From: CALXXL01 sp964512385
GTDB lineage: Bacteria > Verrucomicrobiota > Lentisphaeria > Victivallales > Victivallaceae
Direction of reading: 5' to 3'
Length of the DNA stretch: 9,022 nucleotides
Assembly: GCA_964512385.1 (NCBI GenBank)
Contig: CAZEHZ010000094.1
Coordinates: 1 to 9,022 of the forward strand
Each line of letters starts with the position of its first letter. Within the stretch, counting starts at the first letter, position 1. Shown here one piece after another: positions 1 through 6,052 of the stretch. Position numbers and translations under genes: made by a program. A model generated the notes under the pieces. That model had not been told where the DNA came from, made no database searches, and saw only the letters and a program-made list of their open reading frames with translations.

Positions 1-1750
1 GTCCACGCTGGCCGACCGTTTGCTGGAACTTACCGGCACGGTGGCAAAACGTGATTTGCAGGAACAGCTTTTGGACGGTATGGACTTGGAGCGTGAACGC
101 GGTATCACCATTAAGTCCCACCCCGTCCGCATGAGCTACCAAGGCCGTAACGGGCAAACTTATGAGCTTAATTTGAATGACACGCCCGGCCATGTGGACT
201 TTGCTTATGAGGTCAGCCGCTCGTTAGGGGCTTGTGAAGGCGCCTTGTTGTTGATTGACGCCACGCAAGGGGTGCAGGCGCAAACCGTGGCTAACGTAAA
301 CTTGGCCTATCGGCAGAATTTAAAGATTATTCCGTTGATTAACAAGGTGGATTTACCCGCCGCCGATTTGGAAATGTGCTACACGCAGATGGAGGAGGTT
401 TTAATGCTCCCCCGTGAAGATGCGTTGCTGGTAAGTGCAAAAACCGGTCAGGGTATCGCCGAGGTTTTAGAGGCAATTGTTGACCGGATTCCAGCCCCCT
501 CCACAGATGGCTACAGCAACAGCAGCGCCCTGATTTTTGATTCGCAGTACGATTCATATCGTGGCGTAGTTACCTATGTGCGGGTATTCTCCGGCGAATT
601 TTCACGCGGCACTAAGATACGGTTATGGAGTACCGGCTTGGAGAGCGAAATTAAAGAAGTCGGCTTTTTCTCACCGGAAATGCGTCCGGCGGAAAAACTC
701 TCGGCCGGCGAAATCGGCTACATCATCCCCAATATCAAAAGCCCGACCGACACCAAAATTGGCGACACCATCACCAATACACGGGACTTATGCCCCGCCG
801 CCCTTCCCGGTTTCCGTGAAGTCCGCCCCATGGTGTTCAGCGGAATTTATCCGATCGATACCGCCGATTATGAGCAGTTAAAGTTCAGCATGAGCAAGTT
901 ACAGCTTAATGACGCCGCATTTGTTTATCAACCGGAAACCAGCGCCGCATTAGGCTTCGGCTTTCGTTGCGGCTTTTTAGGCTTACTGCATATGGAGATT
1001 ATTCAGGAGCGTTTGCGCCGTGAATATAATATGGATATTATTGCCACATATCCCAGCGTTATTTATGATGTATATATGAAAGACGGCACCATGAAACCGG
1101 TGGACAACCCGGTTTATCTGCCCGACCCGTCGATAATTGACCGCATTGAAGAGCCGATTATCGAGGCGCATATCATGACTCCGGTGGATTATATCGGCGA
1201 TATTATGAATCTGGTGCTAAGCAAGCGTGGTGTTTGTACTCATACCGACACCGCCGACGCTAACCACGTGGTAATCACCGCCGAATTGCCGATGCACGAA
1301 ATTCTGATTGATTTTCATGATAAACTCAAGTCAATTACCCGTGGCTACGGCAGTATGGACTATAATCCCAGCTGTTATCGGGCCGGAAAACTGGTAAAGA
1401 TGGATATTCTGGTCAACGGCGAACCGGTGGATGCGTTCAGCAGTATTGTGCATGTGGATATGGCTATGGGCCGTGGCCGCCAGTTGTGCGAACGACTGAA
1501 AGATGTGATTCCGGCACAGATGTTCCAGATTGCCATTCAAGCCGCCGTCGGCAGTAAAATTATTGCCCGTGAAACCATTCGGCAACTGCGTAAAAATGTG
1601 CTGGCCAAATGTTACGGCGGCGACATTTCCCGTAAGCGGAAACTGCTGGACAAGCAGAAAGAGGGTAAAAAACGCATGAAAATGATTGGTAAAGTGAATA
1701 TTCCGCAGGAGGCGTTTGTAGCAGTGCTGCGTTCCGACGAACGTGAATAA
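1..1750 (+). CDS. lepA: Elongation factor 4 (LepA), 5'-truncated by the window edge
   Basis: LepA is a ribosome-associated translational GTPase related to EF-G. It is thought to act on stalled or mistranslocated ribosomes and in 30S biogenesis. The reading frame is open from base 2, where the first codons read STLADR, the tail of the P-loop motif GKSTLADR. By comparison with E. coli LepA (599 aa, recalled), about 17 N-terminal codons lie outside the window and 582 residues are visible, so the TTG at base 20 is not the start. Further G motifs are present: RGITIK (switch I, about 98-115), DTPGH (179-193), NKVD (341-352) and SAKTG (434-448). The LepA-specific phrase ALGFGFRCGFLGLLHMEII is intact. 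So is the LepA C-terminal domain with QLRKNVLAKCYGGDISRK near 1580-1633, which separates it from EF-G and TypA. Its TAA stop overlaps the Shine-Dalgarno of lepB, so the two are one transcription unit. Confidence 0.97.
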   Translation, partial: STLADRLLELTGTVAKRDLQEQLLDGMDLERERGITIKSHPVRMSYQGRNGQTYELNLNDTPGHVDFAYEVSRSLGACEGALLLIDATQGVQAQTVANVNLAYRQNLKIIPLINKVDLPAADLEMCYTQMEEVLMLPREDALLVSAKTGQGIAEVLEAIVDRIPAPSTDGYSNSSALIFDSQYDSYRGVVTYVRVFSGEFSRGTKIRLWSTGLESEIKEVGFFSPEMRPAEKLSAGEIGYIIPNIKSPTDTKIGDTITNTRDLCPAALPGFREVRPMVFSGIYPIDTADYEQLKFSMSKLQLNDAAFVYQPETSAALGFGFRCGFLGLLHMEIIQERLRREYNMDIIATYPSVIYDVYMKDGTMKPVDNPVYLPDPSIIDRIEEPIIEAHIMTPVDYIGDIMNLVLSKRGVCTHTDTADANHVVITAELPMHEILIDFHDKLKSITRGYGSMDYNPSCYRAGKLVKMDILVNGEPVDAFSSIVHVDMAMGRGRQLCERLKDVIPAQMFQIAIQAAVGSKIIARETIRQLRKNVLAKCYGGDISRKRKLLDKQKEGKKRMKMIGKVNIPQEAFVAVLRSDERE

Positions 1751-1764
1751 AGGAGCTTAATAAC

Positions 1765-2997
1765 ATGTTTGGAAAATTAGCAGAATTCAATGCCGCACGC
1801 CGGGTAAAACGGTTGCTTGCCGTGGTGCGGCACCGCTTGGCGGCCGATGATGATTTGCTGTCCGCCGACCACCGGAGTACACTTAACAGTTTGCTGGCGG
1901 ATGGGGCGGCGGTGTTAAAGACTCATAACCCCGGCACGGCGGCGGCGTTCTGTGCAGAAGCCGAAGTGCGTTTTGCCCAAGCCAGTCTGCACCGCAGTAA
2001 AAGTTTTCTGCTGATACGTGAATATTTGGATATTATTGCGGTGGTGGCGGCGGTGGCGTTCGGCATTCGGGGCTTATGGCTGCAACCATTTAAGATTCCC
2101 ACCGGCAGTATGCAACCCACGCTGTTCGGTGTGCATTATGTACAGAATGACGATAATTTTATCGGGGCAAAAGAGGGTTTGCCGCCGCTCCTGAATGGTT
2201 TGCTGTTCGGGGCGGATCGGGCTTACGCCAAAACCGTGGACGGCGGCCGTTATATTCCGGAACACACTCAAACAACCGGTTCTTTATTCAGCACCACCAC
2301 CAAATTCAATATTGGGCTGAACCAATATGCACTGCCCGGTGAACGCCGTAAGGTGGAGGATTATGCCAATTTAAATCCCCGCTTATATGTGCCGGCTGAT
2401 AAAGAGCTGGCCAACGGCTACTTAGTTACCGGCGACCAGTTGTTTGTCGAACGGGTGTCGCATCTGTTTTTCGGCCTGAAACGTGGGGATGTAGTCGTGT
2501 TCCGCACCGAAAATATTATGGGTTCGGACGGTCGGCCGTTATTGAGCAACAGCGGTTATTACTATATTAAACGCTTGGTCGGCTTACCCGGCGACACGCT
2601 GAAAATTGCGGACGGCATGTTATATGTTAAAGCGGCCGATTCCAATGAATTTAAACCAATCACTGAATTTTCGGATAAATTTGGCCGTATATTTTCCGGT
2701 CAGGGCGGCTATCACGGTTATTTGAACGGCCGGGGTTTGTCCGTACCGCATCTGACCAGTGCCGCAGATGAATTTTTAGTGCCGGAAGACAGTTATTTTA
2801 TGCTGGGCGACAATTCCGCCGGCAGTTTGGACTCCCGCAGTTGGGGAGTGGTTCCCCGTGAAAACATCGTGGGTAAAGCATTTTTCGTCTTTTGGCCATT
2901 GTCCCGCCGTGTGGGACTGGCAGACAGCAAAGCCGCTCTGGATGTACCGACCGGCACTTACGGGCCGAACGGATTCCCGGCCATGCAGTTACAATAA
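1765..2997 (+). CDS. lepB: Signal peptidase I, long PVC-type form
   Basis: This is a membrane-bound serine/lysine protease that cleaves signal peptides from exported proteins on the outer face of the inner membrane. The ATG follows AAAGGAG (1749-1755) at good spacing. The product has 410 residues, longer than most bacterial enzymes. Residues 1-85 form a charged, helix-rich N-terminal extension without an obvious membrane span. One hydrophobic segment lies at about 87-105. It is followed directly by QPFKIPTGSMQPTL with the nucleophile Ser115. The general-base motif YIKRLVGLPGD contains Lys269, and MLGDN...SLDSRSWG at 346-361 is box E. Between Ser115 and the conserved VTGDQLFVERV stretch (221-231) lies an insert of roughly 100 residues with no recognised domain. 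Both catalytic residues are present, so it should be active. The gene sits 14 bases after lepA, the classic lepA-lepB arrangement. Confidence 0.95.
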   Translation: MFGKLAEFNAARRVKRLLAVVRHRLAADDDLLSADHRSTLNSLLADGAAVLKTHNPGTAAAFCAEAEVRFAQASLHRSKSFLLIREYLDIIAVVAAVAFGIRGLWLQPFKIPTGSMQPTLFGVHYVQNDDNFIGAKEGLPPLLNGLLFGADRAYAKTVDGGRYIPEHTQTTGSLFSTTTKFNIGLNQYALPGERRKVEDYANLNPRLYVPADKELANGYLVTGDQLFVERVSHLFFGLKRGDVVVFRTENIMGSDGRPLLSNSGYYYIKRLVGLPGDTLKIADGMLYVKAADSNEFKPITEFSDKFGRIFSGQGGYHGYLNGRGLSVPHLTSAADEFLVPEDSYFMLGDNSAGSLDSRSWGVVPRENIVGKAFFVFWPLSRRVGLADSKAALDVPTGTYGPNGFPAMQLQ

Positions 2998-3019
2998 TTT
3001 TTTTGGAGTAAATATAGTT

Positions 3020-3877
3020 ATGAAACAGGCAGTTTTTCTGATTCAGGCTTCTGACCGCACTGGATTATTGAGTCAGCTCAGCGGATTCTTTTTTGAAAAT
3101 AATTTAAATATTTTACATTGTACTCAATACTCTGATGAGTTGGAGCATTTGTATTTCATGCGGGTCAGAGTTGATTTGACTACCCTGCAAACCACCCGGC
3201 GGGAAATGTACGATACGTTTGCCGAATTTTGTAACCTGATTGGCGTAAACAAGTTTAAAGTACGTTATATGGATGAAATTCCCCGCATGGCGATTATGGT
3301 TTCTAAAACCTCGCATTGTTTGTATGACTTGCTGATGCACCAACAGGACGGCGATTTGCGTTGTGAAATTCCGTTGATAATCAGTAACCACCCGGATTTA
3401 GAGGCGGTGGCGGACAAATTCCGCATTCCGTATTACTGTGTGCCGATTATTAATAACGACAAAGCAACACAGGAGGCGCAAATCATTGAACTTTTGGAGC
3501 GTCATCACATTGATTTAGTGGTGATGGCGCGTTACATGCAGGTGTTGTCCGATGATTTCTGCAAGCGTTATGAACATAAAATTATCAATATTCACCATGC
3601 GTTTTTACCGGCGTTTCAAGGCGGCAACCCATATTACCGGGCTTGGCAGCGCGGGGTAAAAATGATTGGCGCCACCGCCCATTACGCCACGGCCGACTTG
3701 GATGAAGGCCCGATTATTGAGCAGGATGTTGAGCGGGTATCCCATGAAGACACGCCGGAGTCATTAAAACAATTAGGTAAAGACATTGAACGCCGGGTAT
3801 TAACCCGTGCAGTAAAAGCCCATTTAAACCATTGCGTAATCATCTCCGGCCGCCGCACGATTGTTTTATCCAACTAA
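3020..3877 (+). CDS. purU: Formyltetrahydrofolate deformylase
   Basis: The enzyme hydrolyses 10-formyltetrahydrofolate to formate and tetrahydrofolate, balancing one-carbon pools and supplying formate for purine synthesis. The start is the ATG at 3020, preceded by TTGGAG at 3003-3008. The frame is open further upstream, to an ATG at 2858, but that start lies deep inside lepB and adds 54 unrelated residues. The resulting 285 aa match the usual family length. Residues 1-80 form an ACT domain (QAVFLIQASDRTGLLSQLSGFF), the regulatory part found in PurU and absent from PurN. Residues 88-285 form the formyltransferase-type catalytic domain. INIHHAFLPAF carries Asn190 and His192, and TADLDEGPII carries Asp228, equivalent to the Asn/His/Asp triad of GAR transformylase. 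HH after IN and the sequence MIGATAHY are typical of PurU. It follows lepB by 22 bases and is probably the last gene of the operon; no clear terminator is seen after it. Confidence 0.95.
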   Translation: MKQAVFLIQASDRTGLLSQLSGFFFENNLNILHCTQYSDELEHLYFMRVRVDLTTLQTTRREMYDTFAEFCNLIGVNKFKVRYMDEIPRMAIMVSKTSHCLYDLLMHQQDGDLRCEIPLIISNHPDLEAVADKFRIPYYCVPIINNDKATQEAQIIELLERHHIDLVVMARYMQVLSDDFCKRYEHKIINIHHAFLPAFQGGNPYYRAWQRGVKMIGATAHYATADLDEGPIIEQDVERVSHEDTPESLKQLGKDIERRVLTRAVKAHLNHCVIISGRRTIVLSN

Positions 3878-3939
3878 CCATAATTTTTAGCAATACTATT
3901 AAAATTTCTACTTTTTTTTGCAAATTAGTCGAAAACCGT

Positions 3940-3967
3940 TTGCATTCACTCCCATACATGCTATCTT
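3940..3967 (+). promoter_or_regulatory. Candidate sigma70-type promoter for the envelope gene pair
   Basis: TTGCAT (3940-3945) is followed after 16 bases by TATCTT (3962-3967), with TGC directly before the -10, an extended -10 arrangement. The hexamers match consensus at only 3/6 and 4/6 positions. The TGCTAT core recurs in the candidate promoter at 5543-5570. It would give a leader of about 150 bases before the lipoprotein gene. Seen: the motif. Inferred: its function. Confidence 0.3.
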
Positions 3968-4000
3968 TACCATTAAAAATAGCTGTACGGGCAATGTTTA

Positions 4001-4017
4001 CGGTTTTTCTGAAACCG
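4001..4017. other. Small hairpin in the gap after purU
   Basis: CGGTTT and AAACCG form a perfect 6-bp inverted repeat around a five-base loop. No T-run follows on either strand, so it is not a convincing intrinsic terminator. It could be a stabilising or processing element in the leader of the downstream lipoprotein gene, or chance. Confidence 0.3.
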
Positions 4018-4126
4018 ATTCCGGCGAACAGGTTGTATATATAGAAAAAACGAGAATGGCAGTTCGCACGCCAGATACAGACGGTGCTTCGCATACAATT
4101 TAAACATTTAAAGCTAAGGAAGTAAC

Positions 4127-4588
4127 ATGAAATTTTTTCTTTCGACTGCGTTGTTACTGCTCATACTCGGTCTGTTGAGTGCCTGCGACAAAAAACCTGA
4201 AAGCGTCGATTCGTCGTTAACGCCGCAAACTGAATATGCACAACTTATTTTTGTGGAATCCAGCTTAGGTCGCTCCCATTCCTCCGGCTGGTCAATTGGC
4301 ACGTTCTCGCCAAGAACCCAGATAAGTAATTACAGTTTTATGAGCATAGAACAACTCTCCACAGATGATGCCAATCCGCTGATGGCTCCAAGCATGATAT
4401 CAATTGATAATAACCCGGTAATGATCAACCAAAACGGAGTTTACCGCATTGTAGTGGGCGTAGATGGCGATTCGCTGGTTCTTGATAATTTTAAATATTC
4501 CGGTGAAAATAATATATGCGTAGCCAAAGGACTCGGTTGGTGTATGTATATAACCAAAGATGCTTGGCGTCAAGATAAGGATAGATAA
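4127..4588 (+). CDS. Small predicted lipoprotein of unknown function
   Basis: The product has 153 aa and no recognised family. It begins with a lipoprotein signal peptide: MKFF, a strongly hydrophobic core (about 6-16) and the lipobox LSAC, with the lipidated Cys at residue 20. The residue after the Cys is Asp; in E. coli an Asp at +2 retains a lipoprotein in the inner membrane, though this rule is not proven for other phyla. The mature part (about 134 aa) is mixed alpha/beta in character and has two further cysteines, 131 and 139, that could form a disulphide. The ATG has the Shine-Dalgarno AAGGAAG at 4116-4122. The TAA stop shares one base with the next gene's ATG (TAATG), so the two are very likely translationally coupled and work together. 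Base composition is more AT-rich than in the lepA operon. Confidence 0.85.
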   Translation: MKFFLSTALLLLILGLLSACDKKPESVDSSLTPQTEYAQLIFVESSLGRSHSSGWSIGTFSPRTQISNYSFMSIEQLSTDDANPLMAPSMISIDNNPVMINQNGVYRIVVGVDGDSLVLDNFKYSGENNICVAKGLGWCMYITKDAWRQDKDR

Positions 4589-5505
4589 TGAAAAACTTTT
4601 ATAATATTTTAAAACTGGCCGCGATTATCACATTCACGGTTATAGCAACCGCAAACAACTGTTTTGCTCAAGACGGCCGTGAATTGCTGGAAAATGCGTT
4701 GGAGCAGATGCCTAAACAAAATTTTTCCGCCACTATTGTAAACCCGCTGAAAGATCTTCCGGACAAACGGTCGTTAAACTTTCCGCCATTCTGGAAATAT
4801 GTTCAGAATTATGACGCCGGCACTCAAAAAACTCTTGCCAGAGTTGAATTGAATTACCCGGAATACAAGTTTATATATCTGCATAATAACGACGGCTATT
4901 TTGCGATTTCTCCCTATGAAAAAGATGGAAAACTTCTGTATTCTCAAGTTTTGCAGTATATTGAAAGTTTTTCGTTAAAGCTGAATCCGGCGGAATTGGC
5001 CGCGGCCACCTATACGGTTACGGAAACCACGTATGACAACAAACCGTGTTTTGTGGTTAGTATGACCATTCCCAATAACCCGGAACTGCTTATGGAATTA
5101 ACCGGTATGACGGAAAAAGATTTTGCCTCTTATGGTGCCGAGTACATAAAAAATCGTGCCTTTGCCCGTGAATTTATTATTGGCCGGAAAACCCCCATAA
5201 TCTATTCCCGCCGTTCATTTTCCGCCAACGGCAATATTTTAAACGAACAACTCCTTAAAGATGTTGTTTTAGATCCGATTATATCCGCCAAAACCTTTGC
5301 CGTGCCGGATAATGTTGTGGACAATTTTTTAGATGAAACCATCTTCACCACCAGAATCCTGGATGAAAAATCCAAAAATGAGCAACCAGCCACTGTTCTG
5401 AAATTATCCGGTCTCAAGACCGTTCTTCTTTACGCCATCATTGCGTTATGCATTATAGGTCTTCTCTGGTTTATTATTTATCTAAAAAAGCGCAACCGTT
5501 GTTAA
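4588..5505 (+). CDS. Secreted protein with C-terminal membrane anchor, possibly LolA/RseB-like fold
   Basis: The product has 305 aa. Residues 1-27 form a Sec signal peptide (hydrophobic core about 9-22, likely cleavage after CFA). Residues 28-275 are predicted periplasmic. Residues 276-298 form a strong transmembrane helix, followed by the basic tail KKRNRC, giving an N-out/C-in topology. The periplasmic part is rich in alternating beta-like segments (KTLARVELNYPEYKFIYL, NDGYFAISPYEKDGKLLY, CFVVSMTIPNN, TPIIYSRRSFSANG). It resembles the open beta-barrel family that includes LolA and MucB/RseB, which bind lipid or lipoprotein chains. That is an impression of fold, not a motif match, and no catalytic residues are evident. 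AAGGA lies 5' of the start inside the lipoprotein gene, and the ATG overlaps the upstream stop. A joint envelope role with the lipoprotein, such as sensing or handling lipidated cargo, is inference. Confidence 0.85.
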   Translation: MKNFYNILKLAAIITFTVIATANNCFAQDGRELLENALEQMPKQNFSATIVNPLKDLPDKRSLNFPPFWKYVQNYDAGTQKTLARVELNYPEYKFIYLHNNDGYFAISPYEKDGKLLYSQVLQYIESFSLKLNPAELAAATYTVTETTYDNKPCFVVSMTIPNNPELLMELTGMTEKDFASYGAEYIKNRAFAREFIIGRKTPIIYSRRSFSANGNILNEQLLKDVVLDPIISAKTFAVPDNVVDNFLDETIFTTRILDEKSKNEQPATVLKLSGLKTVLLYAIIALCIIGLLWFIIYLKKRNRC

Positions 5506-5513
5506 ATCCCCCC

Positions 5514-5551
5514 GTCAAGAGTGAGATAATTCATTCTCCCTCTTGACTTTT
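5514..5551 (+). terminator. Intrinsic terminator after the envelope gene pair
   Basis: GTCAAGAG (5514-5521) pairs perfectly with CTCTTGAC (5540-5547). After one mismatch, GAGA (5523-5526) pairs with TCTC (5535-5538), leaving an eight-base loop. TTTT follows at once. It lies eight bases after the stop of the 305-aa gene, so it should end that operon. Confidence 0.85.
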
Positions 5552-5570
5552 CCCCATTCCATGCTATTTT
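5543..5570 (+). promoter_or_regulatory. Candidate promoter overlapping the terminator, reading into the repeat block and pnp
   Basis: TTGACT (5543-5548, 5/6 to consensus) lies within the 3' arm and T-run of the preceding terminator. After 16 bases comes TATTTT (5565-5570), preceded by TGC, an extended -10. Very AT-rich DNA with TATAAT at 5582-5587 follows. Transcription from here would cross the tandem repeats, and no terminator lies between it and pnp. Motif seen; activity inferred. Confidence 0.4.
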
Positions 5571-5607
5571 ATATATAATATTATAATCCCCAAAAGGTTT
5601 TACCACC

Positions 5608-5700
5608 GTGGAATTTGGCGATACCAGGGATTGGCAGGTAGAAAAAAGCAAGTTGGGAACTAACGAGCTAAGAAGCAAGTTTTGGAACAAAACGAGCTGA
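5608..5700 (+). CDS. Doubtful 30-codon GTG-start ORF running into the repeats
   Basis: This frame starts with GTG after AAAAGG (5591-5596, spacing 11). It encodes 30 residues beginning VEFGDTRDWQVEK and ends at a TGA inside the second repeat unit. It lies just downstream of the candidate promoter at 5543-5570. The last half of the peptide is simply repeat sequence in one of its frames. It could be a leader peptide or a remnant of a gene whose 3' part was replaced by repeat expansion. Chance is equally possible. Confidence 0.2.
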   Translation: MEFGDTRDWQVEKSKLGTNELRSKFWNKTS

Positions 5701-5900
5701 AAAAGCAAGTAGAGAACTAACGAGCTAAGAGGCAAGTTTTGGAACAAAACGAGCTGAAAAAGCAAGTAGAGAACTAACGAGCTAAGAAGCAAGTTTTGGA
5801 ACTAACGAGCTAAGAAGCAAGTTTTGGAACTAACGAGCTAAGAAGCAAGTTGGGAACTAACGAGCTAAAAAAGCAAGTTTGGAATCAAGCGAGTTCCAAG
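5648..5900. repeat. Nine-copy direct tandem repeat, 27-30 bp units
   Basis: Units begin with GCAAGT at 5648, 5675, 5705, 5732, 5762, 5789, 5817, 5845 and 5873. The spacings are 27, 30, 27, 30, 27, 28, 28 and 28. The first eight all contain ACGAGCT; the ninth is degenerate. Two unit types exist: a TAACGAGCTAAGA type, and a longer type with AAAACGAGCTGAAAAA. Units 2-3 and 4-5 form a 57-bp higher-order duplication that differs at one base. Short dyads recur: GCT-AAGA-AGC inside most units, and AGTT-TTGG-AACT across the junctions of units 6-7. The forward frames are cut repeatedly by stops. The block is not CRISPR-like, because there are no unique spacers. It occupies the core of a 547-base region without convincing genes, between a terminator and the pnp leader. 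Possible roles are a structured leader RNA, a protein-binding array or a slippage-prone spacer. Confidence 0.95.
5879..5899. other. 6-bp hairpin closing the repeat block
   Basis: In the ninth, degenerate unit TTGGAA (5879-5884) pairs with TTCCAA (5894-5899) around a nine-base loop. GCAATAAGG follows rather than a T-run, so it is unlikely to terminate transcription. The divergence of this unit from the others creates the perfect inverted repeat. Confidence 0.45.
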
Positions 5901-5933
5901 CAATAAGGACTTTAAAATGTGTCGGCAAAACCG

Positions 5934-5962
5934 CTGATGTCCGCTTGTTTTCGCTTTATATT
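5934..5962 (+). promoter_or_regulatory. Weak candidate promoter for pnp
   Basis: CTGATG (5934-5939) is followed after 17 bases by TATATT (5957-5962), a 5/6 match to the -10 consensus. It would start transcription near 5969 and give a leader of about 80 bases that still includes the SD-pairing hairpin. A second weak option, TTTACC-18-TATCGC (5963-5992), has the same TGCTAT core seen at the other promoter candidates. Confidence 0.25.
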
Positions 5963-5999
5963 TTTACCGCCAATGTCAATCTTTGCTATCGCAATTCCG

Positions 6000-6045
6000 C
6001 CTTTGAATGCCTTTGGGGACAAACATTAATGCCATAACCAAAGGA
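6000..6045 (+). promoter_or_regulatory. pnp leader hairpin that can occlude the ribosome binding site
   Basis: CCTTTGG (6010-6016) is perfectly complementary to CCAAAGG (6038-6044). The latter contains four of the five bases of the pnp Shine-Dalgarno AAGGA (6041-6045), which sits seven bases before the ATG at 6053. A second copy, CCTTTG (6000-6005), ten bases upstream, could make an alternative pairing with CAAAGG. Formation of either stem would reduce pnp translation. PNPase is known to autoregulate through its leader in E. coli, though by a different, RNase III-dependent mechanism. The pairing is seen; regulation is inferred. Confidence 0.45.
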
Positions 6046-6052
6046 TAAAAAA

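Noticed and set aside
2858..3019. N-terminal extension of PurU starting inside lepB
   Set aside because: The extra 54 residues have no PurU similarity and overlap lepB. The ATG at 3020 has its own Shine-Dalgarno and gives the normal 285-aa length.
3840..4094. Minus-strand ORF containing NLFAGIGFR, reminiscent of the DLFAGIGG motif of cytosine DNA methyltransferases.
   Set aside because: The match is short and lacks the second Gly, no other methyltransferase motifs occur, the ORF has only 84 codons, and it overlaps the end of purU. Most likely coincidence.
5502..5792. A 96-codon minus-strand ORF through the repeats encoding a hydrophobic, leucine-rich repeated peptide.
   Set aside because: It starts with TTG inside a repeat unit without a ribosome binding site and runs antisense through the terminator. 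Its leucine-rich look is simply the complement of A/G-rich repeats, and the 28-bp units break the frame upstream.
5648..5900. CRISPR array
   Set aside because: The units are contiguous direct repeats with no variable spacers of regular length, and no cas gene is nearby.
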